Numbered from the stretch's first letter, positions 53,997 through 64,000 are shown. The stretch is 64,000 nucleotides of DNA from Caulobacter sp. SL161 (GCF_026672375.1 NZ_JAPPRA010000001.1:2108001-2172000), one strand, 5' to 3'. Program-made: numbers and translations. Notes: generated by a model from the sequence alone, not told the origin.

Positions 53997-55337
53997 CTAG
54001 CCTGCGCGCATCGTCCAGAGGTCAAGATCCGCCTCGCGGCCGATCAGGGCCAGGCCCGAGGCGATCGACTCGAACTCGCCGCCGGTCTCGATCTTGTCCG
54101 CCCCGAAGCGGCGCAGAAAGATCTCGCGCACCGCCGGCACGAACGAGCTGCCGCCCGTGAGGAACACGCGATCGACGCCCGCCTCGGTGAGGTCGGCTTG
54201 GTCCAGGGCCTGGCCGACCGCCGTCTCGATCGCGGCCAGCTCGGGCGCGATCCAGGCCTCGAACTCCGTGCGCGCCACGGGCTTTTCGATCCGCACTGAG
54301 CCCGCCTCGAACCGGAACGTCGCCTGGTCCTGGCTCGACAGCGCCTCCTTCAGCGCCGAGACCGAGCGATAGAGCGCATAGCCGTGATTGCCGTCTAGAA
54401 CCTCGATCAGCGCGGCGATCTTGTCGGGCTCGACCGCCGTCCGCTCCAGGGCGCGGATATCGCGCATGTCCTTGGAGGCGCGCAGCAGGGCCAACTGATC
54501 CCAGCGCGCGAAGGCCGCGTAGTAGCGCTGCGGTATCGGCAGGCTGTTGGAGAACGACCGGTAGTCCGAACCCTTGCCCAGCTCCGGCGAGACCAGCTGG
54601 TCGATGATCCGGTAGTCGAAGGCGTCGCCGGCCACGCCGACGCCTGAGCGCGACAGCGGCGTCGAGCGCAGCGTCCCGTCCGCCGCGCGCTCGAACCGCA
54701 CGAGCGAGAAGTCGCTGGTGCCGCCGCCGAAGTCGGCCACCAGCACGGTGGCGTCCTGCTTCAGCTGTCGGGCGAAAAAGAAGGCCGCGCCCACCGGCTC
54801 ATAGGCGTAGCGGATGTCGCTGAAGCCCAGGCGCTGGAAGGCGGCCTCATAGCGCGTCAGGGCCAGCGCCTCGTCCGGCGAGGATCCCGCGAAGGTCACC
54901 GGGCGGCCGACGATGATGCGGGGCGGCAGCGCCGCCAACTGCTCGCCGGCATGCTCCTTCAGACGCAGCAGGAACGCGGCCAGCAGATCCTCGAACTGGT
55001 AGCGCTTGTTGAGAATGCGGGTCTCGGTAAAGGCGGCCGAGGCGGCGAAGGTCTTGAACGACTGGATGAACCGCGTCTCCAGCGGATCTTCCAGATAGGC
55101 CTCGATCGCCCAGGGGCCGGCCTCGACCACCCGCTCGTTCGCCGCCTCGCCCACGCCCTGGACGCTATGGAAGCTGAGCGCCGAGCGGAAGGCGAAGAGG
55201 TCGCGGTTGTTGATCGAATAGCGGACCAGCCGCGCCTGATCATCGCCCAGGGTCAGCGAGACCACGGTGTTGGTGGTGCCAAAGTCGACGCCGATGGTCG
55301 GCGCGCCAGGGGCCGAAACGGGAGAAGCGGCCGTCAT
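53997..55337 (-). CDS. Hsp70-family (YegD-like) ATPase
   Basis: 446 residues, ATG at 55337. ASKHA ATPase motifs: IGVDFGTTNTVVSLTLGDD, VLVADFGGGTSDFSLVRF and VFLTGGSSFVPAVREIFL. It ends without a peptide-binding domain, so it is a YegD-type, not DnaK. In this orientation it is upstream of the octapeptide-repeat gene with 89 bases between and the same strand, so it could be co-transcribed. Confidence 0.9.
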   Translation of the reverse strand: MTAASPVSAPGAPTIGVDFGTTNTVVSLTLGDDQARLVRYSINNRDLFAFRSALSFHSVQGVGEAANERVVEAGPWAIEAYLEDPLETRFIQSFKTFAASAAFTETRILNKRYQFEDLLAAFLLRLKEHAGEQLAALPPRIIVGRPVTFAGSSPDEALALTRYEAAFQRLGFSDIRYAYEPVGAAFFFARQLKQDATVLVADFGGGTSDFSLVRFERAADGTLRSTPLSRSGVGVAGDAFDYRIIDQLVSPELGKGSDYRSFSNSLPIPQRYYAAFARWDQLALLRASKDMRDIRALERTAVEPDKIAALIEVLDGNHGYALYRSVSALKEALSSQDQATFRFEAGSVRIEKPVARTEFEAWIAPELAAIETAVGQALDQADLTEAGVDRVFLTGGSSFVPAVREIFLRRFGADKIETGGEFESIASGLALIGREADLDLWTMRAG

Positions 55338-55490
55338 GGAGGGGCTCGATCAATTCTGGGCGGGAGGGGGCGAGCGTCGTAACGCCTTCCGCCGGAAGGT
55401 CAAGCCGATGTGGCGGTTCGCCGCCCTTGGATCAGTTGACTTGCGCGGCCGCCTCCGCTCGAAGGAGGGCCAGCAGAGAACGGATAAACC

Positions 55491-56672
55491 TTGGAAACCT
55501 TCGACGTTGTGGTGATCGGCGCGGGCGCGGCCGGCATGATGTGCGCCATCGAGGCGGGCAAGCGCGGGCGCTCGGTCCTGGTGATCGACCACGCCAAGGC
55601 GCCGGGCGAGAAGATCCGCATCAGCGGCGGCGGCCGCTGCAACTTCACCAACACCGGCGCGTCGATCCATAACTTCCTGTCGGCCAATCCCAAGTTCGCG
55701 CTGTCGGCCCTGCGGCGCTATCGCCCGCGCGACTTCATCGCCCTCGTCGAGCGCTACGGCATCGCCTACCACGAGAAGACCCTGGGACAGCTCTTCTGCG
55801 ACGGCTCGGCCAAGCAGATCATCACCATGCTGCTGACCGAGATGAAGGCCGCCGGCGTCACCCTGCGGCTGGAGACCAGCGTGGAGAGCGTGGCCAAGGC
55901 TGCGTCCGGATTCGAGGTCTCCCTCTCTTCAGGCAAGGTCGCCTGCGCCTCGCTGGTCGTGGCCAGCGGCGGCAAGTCGATCCCGAAGATGGGCGCGACG
56001 GGCTTGGGTTACGATATCGCCAGGCAGTTTGGCCTCAACATCATCGAGACCCGCCCGGCGCTTGTGCCCCTGACCTTCGAGGCGGGCATGCTGGCGCGTT
56101 TGACCCCGCTCTCGGGCGTGGCGCTGGACGCCGTGGTCGCCCACGGCAAGACCAAGTTCCAGGAAGGCATGCTGTTCACGCACCGGGGGCTGTCGGGCCC
56201 CTCGATCCTGCAGATCTCGTCCTACTGGCGTGAAGGCGACGAGATCCGGGTCGACATGGCGCCCGGCGTCGACGCTCTGGCGGCGCTGAAGGCCGCGCGC
56301 ACCGCCACGCCGCGTCAGGCGGTGGCGACGGTGCTGGCGACCCTGCTGCCCAAGCGCGTCGCGCAAGTGATCGCCGAGGGAGAAGCGTCCGATAAGGGCA
56401 ACATCGCCGACTGTTCGGACAAGGTGCTGGGTCGGCTGGCCGCTGCGGTCAACGCCTGGACCTTCAAGCCCGTCGGTTCGGAAGGCTATCGCACCGCTGA
56501 AGTCACGCTGGGCGGGGTCGACACCGAAGGGCTGGACTCCCGCACCCTGGAGGCCAAGGCCGTGCCCGGCCTCTATTTCATCGGCGAGGTCGTGGACGTC
56601 ACCGGTTGGCTGGGTGGTTATAACTTCCAGTGGGCCTGGGCGTCGGGGTGGAGCGCCGGGCAGTCGGTGTGA
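55491..56672 (+). CDS. FAD-dependent oxidoreductase (YhiN/HI0933 family)
   Basis: 393 residues from a TTG at 55491 (METFDVVVIGAGAAGMMCAIEAGKRG, FAD-binding GXGXXG). The family motif KIRISGGGRCNFTN follows, then KVACASLVVASGGKSIPKMGATGLGYDIARQFG and a C-terminal GLYFIGEVVDVTGWLGGYNFQWAWASGWSAG, a typical BaiN/HI0933-like ending. The enzymatic reaction is not known. The TTG is chosen because the fold begins there and no ATG or GTG precedes it. Confidence 0.88.
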   Translation: METFDVVVIGAGAAGMMCAIEAGKRGRSVLVIDHAKAPGEKIRISGGGRCNFTNTGASIHNFLSANPKFALSALRRYRPRDFIALVERYGIAYHEKTLGQLFCDGSAKQIITMLLTEMKAAGVTLRLETSVESVAKAASGFEVSLSSGKVACASLVVASGGKSIPKMGATGLGYDIARQFGLNIIETRPALVPLTFEAGMLARLTPLSGVALDAVVAHGKTKFQEGMLFTHRGLSGPSILQISSYWREGDEIRVDMAPGVDALAALKAARTATPRQAVATVLATLLPKRVAQVIAEGEASDKGNIADCSDKVLGRLAAAVNAWTFKPVGSEGYRTAEVTLGGVDTEGLDSRTLEAKAVPGLYFIGEVVDVTGWLGGYNFQWAWASGWSAGQSV

Positions 56673-56673
56673 T

Positions 56674-56796
56674 CAAAATCCTCCCCCTGTGGGGGAGGCG
56701 GCCGAAGGCCGGAGGGGGGAAGTGTTGCAGGGCTTGCCTCTTCCCCCTCCGTCGTCTCTTCGAGCCGACACCTCCCCCGCGAGGGGGAGGATTTTG
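56674..56796. repeat. Large palindromic intergenic repeat (bidirectional terminator-like)
   Basis: CAAAATCCTCCCCC at 56674 and its inverse GGGGGAGGATTTTG near 56783-56796 bound about 120 bases, which include further internal pairs such as CCTCCCCCTGTGGGGGAGG and GGCCGAAGGCC. It lies between two convergent genes. This type of CCTCCCCC element is common in Caulobacter intergenic regions. Confidence 0.7.
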
Positions 56797-56805
56797 CATC
56801 GCTAA

Positions 56806-58992
56806 CTACTTCTTCTTGAACGGCTTACCGGCCGGCTTGCCGCCGGGCTTGGCGTCGAAGCTCTTGGCCTTGAAGGGCTTGGGGCCCCTGAACGGCTTGG
56901 CCGGGCCGTCGGCGTCGCGCTTGCCGGCGTAGGGCTTGGCACCCGGGGCCTTGGCGTAAGGCTTGGGACCGGCGGCGTTGTCGCTGAAAGCCTTCTTGAA
57001 GGGCTTCTTGGACGCGTCGCCATCAGCGCGCGGGGCGCGAGGCTTGAACTCACGCGGCGCGTCGGCGCCGGCCTCGTGGCGCGGCTTGAAGGCGCGCTTG
57101 GGCGCGCCTTCGGAGTCCTGCGGCGAGTACGGACGCGGCGCGTCGTTGTCGCGCGGCGCGCGGCGCGGCTTGTAGTCGCCCTTGGGCTCTTCGCCACGGT
57201 TGTAGGGTTTGGCGTTACTGAAGCCGTCGTCGCCGAAGCTGGACGGGCGCGGGGTGTGATCGCGCGAACCAGGGGCGTTGGCGCGCGGCGAGCGCGGCGC
57301 GTCGTCACGGTCACGCGGCGGGCGCGGCGTGAACTCACGACGCGGGCCGGCTTCGCGCGCCGCCGGCGCCGTGGTCGGCGTAATCGAGACGTCTTCGCGC
57401 ACGGTGGTCTGGACCGCCGCGCCGAACTTCACCGCCGCCTCGTTCGAGATCTCGAACTTGGTGTCGTAGTCGAAGATCCGGATCGCGCCGATGTCCTTCT
57501 TGGTGATGTGGCCCAGGCGGCAGATCATCGGGATCAGCCATTTGGGATCGGCGTTGCCGCGACGGCCCACGCTGATCCGGAACCACTCCGAGCCTTCCAT
57601 GCTGACGCGCGGTTCGCGCTCGGGGCGCTCCCCAAACTCGCGCGGCTCACGCGAACGCGGGCCCGGATCAGCGCCGTGGCGCGGATCGTCATAGATGTCT
57701 TCCGGCGAAGGCAGCTTGGCGCGGCGGGTGCGGATCAGGGCGGCGGCGATCTCGACCGGGGTGCGCTTGGCCAGCATGGCTTCGGCCAGGGCGATGTCCT
57801 CGTCGGTCGAGGTCTCGCTGAAGATCGGGTCCTCGAGCAGGCGCTCCTGGTCCTTCTCGCGGATCGAGTCGGCGCTGGGGGCGCCGCCCCAGTCGGCTTC
57901 GACGCCGGCGGCGTACAGGAGCTGCTCGGCCTTGCGGCGGCGGGTGTAGGGGACGACTAGGGCGCTGACGCCCTTCTTGCCCGCGCGGCCGGTGCGGCCC
58001 GAACGGTGCAGCAGCGTGGCCTTGTTGATCGGCAGCTCGGCGTGGATCACGAGGCCCAGGTCGGGCAGATCAAGACCGCGTGCGGCGACGTCGGTGGCGA
58101 CGCAGACGCGGGCGTGACCATCCCGAAGAGCTTGCAGGGCGTCGGCGCGCTCACGCTGGGACAACTCGCCCGACAGGCCGACGACCGCGAAGCCGCGCTC
58201 GCGCAGCTTGTTGTGCAGGCCGCGGACGCTCTCGCGGGTGTTGGCGAATACCAGAGCGCCGGGGGCTTCGAAGAAGCGCAGCAGGTTGACGACGGCGTGT
58301 TCGACCTCGTTGGGGGCCACGCGCACGGCGCGGTACTCGATGTCGCGGTGCGGTTCGTTGCGGCCGATGGTGTCGATGCGGACGGCGTCGTTCTGATAGC
58401 GCTTGGCCAGCTCAACGATGTCACGCGCCAGGGTGGCCGAGAACAGCAGGGTGCGACGCTCGGCCGGGGCGGCGTCGAGGATGAACTCGAGATCCTCGCG
58501 GAAGCCCATGTCCAGCATCTCGTCGGCCTCGTCGAGGACGGCGACCTTCAGCTTGGAGAGATCCAGGTGACCGCGCTCGATGTGGTCGCGCAGACGGCCC
58601 GGCGTGCCGACGACGATGTGGGCGCCATAGTTCAGCGCGCGCTGTTCGCGGCGGGCGTCCATGCCGCCGACGCAGTTGATCACCGCGGCCTTGGCCTCGG
58701 CATACAGCCAGCCCAGCTCGCGATTGACCTGCATGGCCAGTTCGCGGGTCGGGGCGATGACCAGGGCCAGCGGCTCGGCGGCCTGACCGAAGGTCTCGGC
58801 GTCGCCCAGCAAGGTCGGGGCGGCCGCGAGACCGAAGGCGACGGTCTTGCCAGAGCCCGTCTGGGCGCTGACCAGCAGGTCGCGGTCGGCGGCGTCTGCG
58901 GCCAGCACGGCGGCCTGAACGGGGGTGGGCTCTGCGTAACCCTGAGCGGCGAGAGCCCGCTCAAGAGCGGGGTGGGAGGCGGGGAAGGGCAT
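56806..58992 (-). CDS. DEAD-box RNA helicase with DbpA-type RNA-binding domain and long RG-rich tail
   Basis: 728 residues from the ATG at 58992 (MPFPASHPALERALAAQGYAEPTPVQ). Motifs: SAQTGSGKT (I), LDEADEMLDMGF (II), SAT (III), HRSGRTGRAGKKG (VI). A DbpA-like RNA-binding domain lies near residue 470 (WFRISVGRRGNADPKWLIPMICRLGHITKKDIGAIRIFDYDTKFEI). From about residue 560 the tail is a low-complexity Arg/Pro/Lys/Asp region. Likely roles are ribosome assembly or cold adaptation. The tail's length exceeds DbpA (about 457). Confidence 0.92.
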   Translation of the reverse strand: MPFPASHPALERALAAQGYAEPTPVQAAVLAADAADRDLLVSAQTGSGKTVAFGLAAAPTLLGDAETFGQAAEPLALVIAPTRELAMQVNRELGWLYAEAKAAVINCVGGMDARREQRALNYGAHIVVGTPGRLRDHIERGHLDLSKLKVAVLDEADEMLDMGFREDLEFILDAAPAERRTLLFSATLARDIVELAKRYQNDAVRIDTIGRNEPHRDIEYRAVRVAPNEVEHAVVNLLRFFEAPGALVFANTRESVRGLHNKLRERGFAVVGLSGELSQRERADALQALRDGHARVCVATDVAARGLDLPDLGLVIHAELPINKATLLHRSGRTGRAGKKGVSALVVPYTRRRKAEQLLYAAGVEADWGGAPSADSIREKDQERLLEDPIFSETSTDEDIALAEAMLAKRTPVEIAAALIRTRRAKLPSPEDIYDDPRHGADPGPRSREPREFGERPEREPRVSMEGSEWFRISVGRRGNADPKWLIPMICRLGHITKKDIGAIRIFDYDTKFEISNEAAVKFGAAVQTTVREDVSITPTTAPAAREAGPRREFTPRPPRDRDDAPRSPRANAPGSRDHTPRPSSFGDDGFSNAKPYNRGEEPKGDYKPRRAPRDNDAPRPYSPQDSEGAPKRAFKPRHEAGADAPREFKPRAPRADGDASKKPFKKAFSDNAAGPKPYAKAPGAKPYAGKRDADGPAKPFRGPKPFKAKSFDAKPGGKPAGKPFKKK

Positions 58993-59263
58993 ATGGGTCC
59001 AGTTCACGTCTGCGGCCGCACACAAACACGTGCGGCTCGCGCCATGACCAAATCGGGCCCCTTTGAAGCCTTGAACGCTTCCCTCGGACCGCTTCTTGGT
59101 CGAATTCCAACAAAAATAGCCCCCTTCCGCCGCCGAAGCGACACGAAGGGGGCTCGATGAACGACCTTATGCGCTTGTTGCGGTGCAAAAAGCAAGCGCG
59201 GTCGTGTGAGGGGCGGATTTGTCGCGGGTCGGGCTGGGCCGGTCTCGCTCCTGCGGCGGGAAC

Positions 59264-59677
59264 TCAGGCCGCCTTCGGCTTGCGCTTCAGACCGCCCAGC
59301 AAGGCGCCGGCGACCGTGTAGGTCACGACCTGATAGCCGCCGTCGATCAGCAGCAACGAGAGCGTACCGGCTGCATAGATGTAGTTCAAAGCCGCCACGG
59401 TGAGCGCGAAGCAGACGCAAGCCGCCAGAGCGACCTTGGCCCCGGCCATATAGCCGCTGGCCCCTAAGCGACGGATCAGCCAGTCCAGACCCAGCAGGAT
59501 GACGATCATGTTCAAGACGCCCAGACCCATCTTCCAGTCCTGGCCGACGAAGTCCGCCTCGGTGAGGCTCTGGGCCTCCATCCAGGCGGCGCTGAAGAGG
59601 TTGCCGTACCAAATGACGCCGATCACCTGACCAGCGATAAGGGCGACGACAAGGCCCAGCCAGTTTACCTGTTTCAT
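59264..59677 (-). CDS. DUF1761-type membrane protein
   Basis: 137 residues from the ATG at 59677. Four membrane helices: VNWLGLVVALIAGQVIGVIWYGNLF, GLGVLNMIVILLGLDWLI, AGAKVALAACVCFALTVAALNYIYA and VVTYTVAGALLGGL. N-terminal MKQVNWLGL and the GxIWYGNLF block match the DUF1761 group of unknown function. Divergent from metG. Confidence 0.8.
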   Translation of the reverse strand: MKQVNWLGLVVALIAGQVIGVIWYGNLFSAAWMEAQSLTEADFVGQDWKMGLGVLNMIVILLGLDWLIRRLGASGYMAGAKVALAACVCFALTVAALNYIYAAGTLSLLLIDGGYQVVTYTVAGALLGGLKRKPKAA

Positions 59678-59848
59678 CGATGTTTCCCCCCGAAACGACT
59701 GGATCACGCATCATGGTCCCAGCTTTCGTCAGGCTGATCCCAAGAACGCTGTTCGGTCAATCGGCTTGCGCTTTCGTTTCGGGCGCGAGCCTTCTATATG
59801 CGGACCCTTCCAAGCGTTCTGTAGACTCCCCCGAAAGGCCGCGCCCTC

Positions 59849-61558
59849 ATGGCTCGCATCCTGATCACCTCCGCCCTGCCGTACATCAACGGCATCAAGC
59901 ACCTGGGGAACCTCGCGGGCTCCATGCTGCCGGCGGACGTCTATGCGCGCTTCAAGCGGGCCCAAGGCCACGAGACGCTCTACATCTGCGCCACCGACGA
60001 GCACGGGACGCCCGCCGAACTGGCCGCCGCCGCCGCCGGTCAGGACGTGGCCGCGTACTGCGCCGAGCAGCACGTGCTGCAGCACGACGTGGGCCGCGCC
60101 TTTGGCCTGTCGTGGGACCATTTCGGCCGCTCATCCTCGCCGCAGAACCATCGCCTGACCCAGCACTTCTGCCAGGCGCTGGAAGATCACGGCCTGATCG
60201 AGGAACGCATCGACCAGATGGTCTATTCGGTCGACGACAAGCGCTTCCTGCCCGACCGCTATGTCGAGGGGACCTGCCCGCACTGCAAGTTTGAGAAGGC
60301 GCGCGGCGACCAGTGCGACAACTGCGGCAACCTGCTGGACCCCACCGACCTGATCGACCCGTACTCGGTGATCTCGGGCTCGCGGAACATCGAGGTGCGC
60401 GACACCAAGCACCTCTATCTGCTGCAGACCAAGATGCAGGACAAGATCCGCGCCTGGGTCGACAGCCACGCCGACTGGCCGCCGCTGGCCCGCTCGATCG
60501 CCTACAAGCACCTGGACGAGGGCCTGATCGATCGCGGCATCACCCGCGACCTGGCCTGGGGCATTCCGGTGGCTCAGGACGGCGTGCCGCGCCCGGGCTT
60601 CGAGGAGAAGGTCTTCTACGTCTGGTTCGACGCGCCGATCGAATACATCGCCGCCACCCAGGAGTGGGCCGAAGGCTCGGCTGATCGCGACTGGACGCGC
60701 TGGTGGCGCACCGACGCCGGCGCCGACGACGTCCGCTACGTGCAGTTCATGGGCAAGGACAATGTGGCGTTCCACACGGTCAGCTTCCCGGCCACGATCC
60801 TCGGCTCCGAAGAGCCGTGGAAGAGCGTCGACATGCTCAAGGCCTTCAACTGGCTGAACTGGTACGGCGGCAAGTTCTCGACATCGAACAAGCGCGGCGT
60901 CTTCATGGACGCGGCCCTGGAGATCCTGCCGCCCGACCTGTGGCGCTGGTATCTGACTGCCAACTCGCCGGAAGGGTCGGACACGGCCTTCACCTGGGAG
61001 CAGTTCGCCAGCGCCGTGAACCGCGACCTGGCCGATGTGCTGGGCAACTTCGTCAACCGCATCCTCAAGTTCAACGAGAGCAAGTTCGAGGGCGTGGTCC
61101 CGGCGGGCGGCGAGCCTGGTCCGCTGGAGGAAAAGCTGTTCGCCGACGTCTCGGCGCGTCTGGCGGACCTTTCCGAACAGATGGACGCCATCGAGATCCG
61201 CAAGAGCGCCCAGGCGCTGCGGGCCCTCTGGGTGGTCGGCAACGAGTATCTGCAGGAAGCCGCGCCGTGGACCGCGATCAAGACCGATCGCGACCGCGCC
61301 GCCGTCATCGTCCGCACCGCGCTGAACCTAGCCGCGCTTTACGCCAAGATCTCGGCCCCGTTCATCCCGTTCGCGGCCGAGAAGATCGGCGATGCGTTCG
61401 GGCTGGCTTTCCCGGCCGCCTGGCCGTCGAACGACGCCAAGGCCGAGCTCGACACCCTGAGCGTCGGCCAGTCGATCACCGTGCCGGAGGTCCTGTTCAA
61501 GAAGATCGAGGACGAGCAGATCGCCGAATGGACGGCCCGCTTCGGCGGCGCGGAGTAA
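59849..61558 (+). CDS. metG: Methionyl-tRNA synthetase
   Basis: 569 residues. Charges tRNA-Met. The HIGH-like signature is in [25 protein letters not shown]; the zinc knuckle is [20 protein letters not shown]; the KMSKS-type loop reads KFSTSNKRG. The anticodon-binding alpha-helical domain follows. No C-terminal dimerisation domain, which is normal for the short class. Start ATG at 59849. Confidence 0.97.
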   Translation: MARILITSALPYINGIKHLGNLAGSMLPADVYARFKRAQGHETLYICATDEHGTPAELAAAAAGQDVAAYCAEQHVLQHDVGRAFGLSWDHFGRSSSPQNHRLTQHFCQALEDHGLIEERIDQMVYSVDDKRFLPDRYVEGTCPHCKFEKARGDQCDNCGNLLDPTDLIDPYSVISGSRNIEVRDTKHLYLLQTKMQDKIRAWVDSHADWPPLARSIAYKHLDEGLIDRGITRDLAWGIPVAQDGVPRPGFEEKVFYVWFDAPIEYIAATQEWAEGSADRDWTRWWRTDAGADDVRYVQFMGKDNVAFHTVSFPATILGSEEPWKSVDMLKAFNWLNWYGGKFSTSNKRGVFMDAALEILPPDLWRWYLTANSPEGSDTAFTWEQFASAVNRDLADVLGNFVNRILKFNESKFEGVVPAGGEPGPLEEKLFADVSARLADLSEQMDAIEIRKSAQALRALWVVGNEYLQEAAPWTAIKTDRDRAAVIVRTALNLAALYAKISAPFIPFAAEKIGDAFGLAFPAAWPSNDAKAELDTLSVGQSITVPEVLFKKIEDEQIAEWTARFGGAE

Positions 61559-61559
61559 G

Positions 61560-62774
61560 GTGACGGGCGGCGCGGACAGGACGGAGGGGCAGGGGCTTTC
61601 GACCCTGGTTCGCCTGTGCCTGTTCTACGCCGCCATCTTCCTGAGCTCGGGCGTCAGTCTGCCGTATATCGGCACCTATCTGCGCGATCGCGGCATGAGC
61701 GGCGGCGAGATCGGCCTGATCCTGGCCATACCCCTGCTGCTCAAGCCCTTCACGGGACCGGTGCTGGCGGTCTGGGCGGACGGTTTCACCCTGCGCCGTA
61801 CGCCCATGGTGCTGCTGCTGCTGGGCGCGGCGATCGGCTATGGCGCTCTGCTGGGTCCGGCGAACCTCTGGTGGTTCATGCTGGCCTGGTTCGTCGGCCA
61901 GACCTTGCTGTCGACCGTTTCACCGTTGATCGACGTCATCACCCTGCGCCGGGCGCGGGTCGAGAGTTTCAACTACGGCATTCCGCGCGGCACAGGCTCC
62001 AGCGCCTTCATCGCGGCCAATCTCGCCATGGGGGCGATCCTCACGTTCGCGGCGCCGACCATCATCGCCGTCTGGATCGCGGCGGCCTGCCTGTTCGGGG
62101 CGGTGGCGGCTGCGACCCTGGTGCCGCCCGAGCGCGTCCACGCCGAGGGCGCCAAGCCGCCGCGGGCCGAACGCTGGAACGGCTTGTCCGATCTGATGCG
62201 CAACCGGACCTTCGTGCTGGCGGTGGTGACCGCCGGTCTGATCCAGGGAGCGCACGCCTTCTATTACAGCTTCTCGGCCATCCTCTGGCGCAAGCAGGGG
62301 ATCAGCGAGCCGATGATCGGCGTGCTTTGGGGCGTGGGCGTCGCGGCCGAGGTGGCCTTCATGTGGTTCCTGGAGCCGCTTCGTCGCCGTTGGGGACCGG
62401 AGCTGTTCCTCGTGCTGGGCGCGGGCGCCGCGGTACTGCGGTGGACAATCTACGCCTTCGAGCCGCCGCTTTGGGCGCTGTTTCCGCTGCAGATGCTGCA
62501 CGCCCTGACCTTTGCCGCCTCGTTCCTGGCGTCGTTGCGGCTGATCGAAAAGCTAGCCCCGCCGTCCGCGGCCTCGCCGGCCCAGGCGATCAACTCGGCG
62601 CTGTCGTCGGGCTTCACCTTGGGCATCGCCACCCTGGCGTCCGGCCCGCTGTTCGACGCCTTCGGGGCGTTCGGCTATCTGGCCACCGCCGGCATGGCCC
62701 TACTGGGCCTGGCCGGCGCGATCCTGCTGACAAGGCGGGCGCGGAGCCTGTCGTCCGACAGGCTCCGGTACTGA
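61560..62774 (+). CDS. MFS transporter (MFS_1-like family)
   Basis: 404 residues, start GTG at 61560, one base after the metG stop, so it is in the same transcript. About twelve membrane helices (LCLFYAAIFLSSGVSLPYIGTYLRDRGMSGGEIGLILAIPLLLKPFTGPVLAVWAD; PRGTGSSAFIAANLAMGAIL; QMLHALTFAASFLASLRLIEKL). The pattern resembles the HcaT/nucleoside-type MFS_1-like group. Substrate unknown. It ends 13 bases before the convergent cysNC stop. Confidence 0.88.
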   Translation: MTGGADRTEGQGLSTLVRLCLFYAAIFLSSGVSLPYIGTYLRDRGMSGGEIGLILAIPLLLKPFTGPVLAVWADGFTLRRTPMVLLLLGAAIGYGALLGPANLWWFMLAWFVGQTLLSTVSPLIDVITLRRARVESFNYGIPRGTGSSAFIAANLAMGAILTFAAPTIIAVWIAAACLFGAVAAATLVPPERVHAEGAKPPRAERWNGLSDLMRNRTFVLAVVTAGLIQGAHAFYYSFSAILWRKQGISEPMIGVLWGVGVAAEVAFMWFLEPLRRRWGPELFLVLGAGAAVLRWTIYAFEPPLWALFPLQMLHALTFAASFLASLRLIEKLAPPSAASPAQAINSALSSGFTLGIATLASGPLFDAFGAFGYLATAGMALLGLAGAILLTRRARSLSSDRLRY

Positions 62775-62787
62775 CCCGGCGTCGTAG

Positions 62788-64000
62788 CTAGATGGTGTAG
62801 TCGATTTCCTGGCCTTCCAGCCAGGCGACGATCCGTTCGGCCGCCTCGACAGGATCGATCGCGGTGGTGTCGATGCGCAGCTCCGGCGACTCCGGTGCCT
62901 CATAGGGACTATCGACGCCGGTGAAGTTCTTGAGCTGGCCCGAGCGCGCCTTCTTGTAGAGCCCCTTGACGTCCCGCGCCTCGGCGACGGCCAGCGGCGT
63001 GTCGACAAAGACCTCGATGAACTCGCCGGGCTCCAGCAGGTCGCGAGCCAGTTGGCGCTCCGCCCGGAACGGCGAGATGAAGGCCGTCAGCACGATTAGG
63101 CCGGCATCAACCATCAATTTGGCGACCTCGGCCACCCGGCGGATGTTCTCGACGCGGTCCTCCTCGGTGAAGCCGAGGTCCTTGTTCAGCCCGTGACGGA
63201 CATTGTCGCCGTCCAGCAGATAGGTGTGGCGGCCCAGGGCGTGCAGGCGCTTTTCGACCAGATTGGCGATCGTCGACTTGCCCGCGCCCGACAGACCCGT
63301 CAGCCAGACGACCTGGCCGCGTTGGCGTTTCAGCGCCGCCCGCGAGACCTTGGTTACATCTGTGTGCTGCCAGTGGATGTTGTCGGCGCGCCGCAGGGCG
63401 AAGTTGATCAGGCCTGCGCCAACCGTGCGGTTGCTCAGCCGGTCGATCAGGATGAAACCGCCCATCTGACGGTTTTCGGCATAGGTCTCGAACGGGATCG
63501 CCTGGTCGAGCGACAGGTTGCAGACCCCGATCTCGTTCAGTTCGAGGCGCTTGGCGGCGGTCTTCTCCAGCGTGTTGACGTTCACGCGGTGCTTGATGTC
63601 GGTGATGCTGGCGCCGACCGTGCGCGCGCCGAGCTTCAGCAGGTAGGTGCGGCCCGGCGGCAGCGGCTCGTCGTCCATCCAGACGAGGGTGGCCTCGAAC
63701 TGATTGGCGACGGGGGCGGGCGCGTCGGCGGCGGCGATCACGTCGCCGCGGGAGATGTCGATCTCGTCTTCCAGGGTCAGGGTGACCGACTGGCCGGCTA
63801 CGGCCTGGTCGAGATCGCCCGGCAGGGTGACGATGCGGGCCACGCGGCTTTCGCGGCCCGAGGGCAGGGCGCGGATACGGTCGCCCGGCTTGATCGAACC
63901 CGAGGCGATCAGGCCCGAGAAACCTCGGAAATCGAGATTGGGGCGGTTGACCCACTGGACCGGCATACGGAAGGGCTTGGCCTGCAGGTCGTCCTCGACC
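62788..64000 (-). CDS. cysNC: Bifunctional sulfate adenylyltransferase large subunit / APS kinase CysNC (5' end cut by window edge)
   Basis: The C-terminal two-thirds are present: the CysN EF-Tu-like domains ([27 protein letters not shown]-type ATP sulfurylase beta barrel) to about base 63370, then the APS kinase domain with Walker [20 protein letters not shown] and [26 protein letters not shown]. It activates sulfate and phosphorylates APS to PAPS. The frame continues open to base 64000. No CysD is in view; it would lie upstream, outside. Confidence 0.93.
   Translation of the reverse strand, partial: VEDDLQAKPFRMPVQWVNRPNLDFRGFSGLIASGSIKPGDRIRALPSGRESRVARIVTLPGDLDQAVAGQSVTLTLEDEIDISRGDVIAAADAPAPVANQFEATLVWMDDEPLPPGRTYLLKLGARTVGASITDIKHRVNVNTLEKTAAKRLELNEIGVCNLSLDQAIPFETYAENRQMGGFILIDRLSNRTVGAGLINFALRRADNIHWQHTDVTKVSRAALKRQRGQVVWLTGLSGAGKSTIANLVEKRLHALGRHTYLLDGDNVRHGLNKDLGFTEEDRVENIRRVAEVAKLMVDAGLIVLTAFISPFRAERQLARDLLEPGEFIEVFVDTPLAVAEARDVKGLYKKARSGQLKNFTGVDSPYEAPESPELRIDTTAIDPVEAAERIVAWLEGQEIDYTI

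Overview
The window is high-GC chromosomal DNA from an alphaproteobacterium, almost certainly Caulobacter or a very close relative. The basis is an flbT-flaF pair, flagellins of about 273 residues behind sigma-54 promoters, an FlmG-type flagellin glycosyltransferase, a GAAC-N7-GAAC (alphaproteobacterial LexA) box before ssb, and housekeeping genes such as recG, ppdK, metG and cysNC. Both edges cut genes: recG at the left and cysNC at the right. I saw no rRNA, tRNA or CRISPR array.

Layout. (1) 1-7.4 kb: recG, a cystine-type ABC transporter (tcyJ-tcyL-tcyN order), a KAS III-like condensing enzyme, an outer-membrane barrel and a sterol-desaturase-family hydroxylase with a small membrane partner. 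(2) 7.4-11.4 kb: a REP-associated tyrosine transposase (RAYT) bounded by inverted palindromic repeats with a truncated older copy just upstream, then a DctPQM TRAP transporter preceded by a three-unit PhoB-like box. (3) 11.4-16.4 kb: an NrtR/NadQ-like NAD regulator, an HD phosphohydrolase, a universal stress protein behind a FixK-like box, small unknown genes and a MoxR ATPase. (4) 16.4-28.3 kb: a flagellin synthesis island. flmG and a PseH-like acetyltransferase run left; flbT and flaF run right, followed by two sigma-54 flagellins, a FlaG-family gene, a divergent flagellin, a second PseH-like acetyltransferase, a 954-residue FlaEY-like protein and two small envelope proteins. (5) 28.5-46.6 kb: ssb, then accessory genes: an outer-membrane protein, an OmpR/EnvZ-type two-component pair with a very unusual sensor, an eight-gene virB operon (B1-B2-B3-B4-B6-B9-B10-B11, no B5, B7, B8 or D4), a GT2-GtrA fusion, an exported intradiol-dioxygenase-like lipoprotein and a PMT-type glycosyltransferase. 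(6) 46.6-64 kb: ppdK, a pirin gene divergent from its probable LysR regulator, an 812-residue protein made almost wholly of octapeptide repeats, an Hsp70-like ATPase, a flavoprotein, a DbpA-type RNA helicase, metG, an MFS transporter and cysNC.

How the genes work together. The flagellin island holds structural flagellins, their glycosylation enzymes and their translation control (FlbT represses and FlaF promotes flagellin production in Caulobacter). The virB genes overlap by stop/start codons, so they are surely one transcript, but as encoded here they cannot form a complete canonical VirB/D4 machine. The least explained items are the octapeptide-repeat protein, the reduced T4SS with its neighbouring two-component system, the Pro/Gly-rich sensor kinase, and the regulatory boxes that tie TRAP uptake to phosphate and a stress protein to oxygen.
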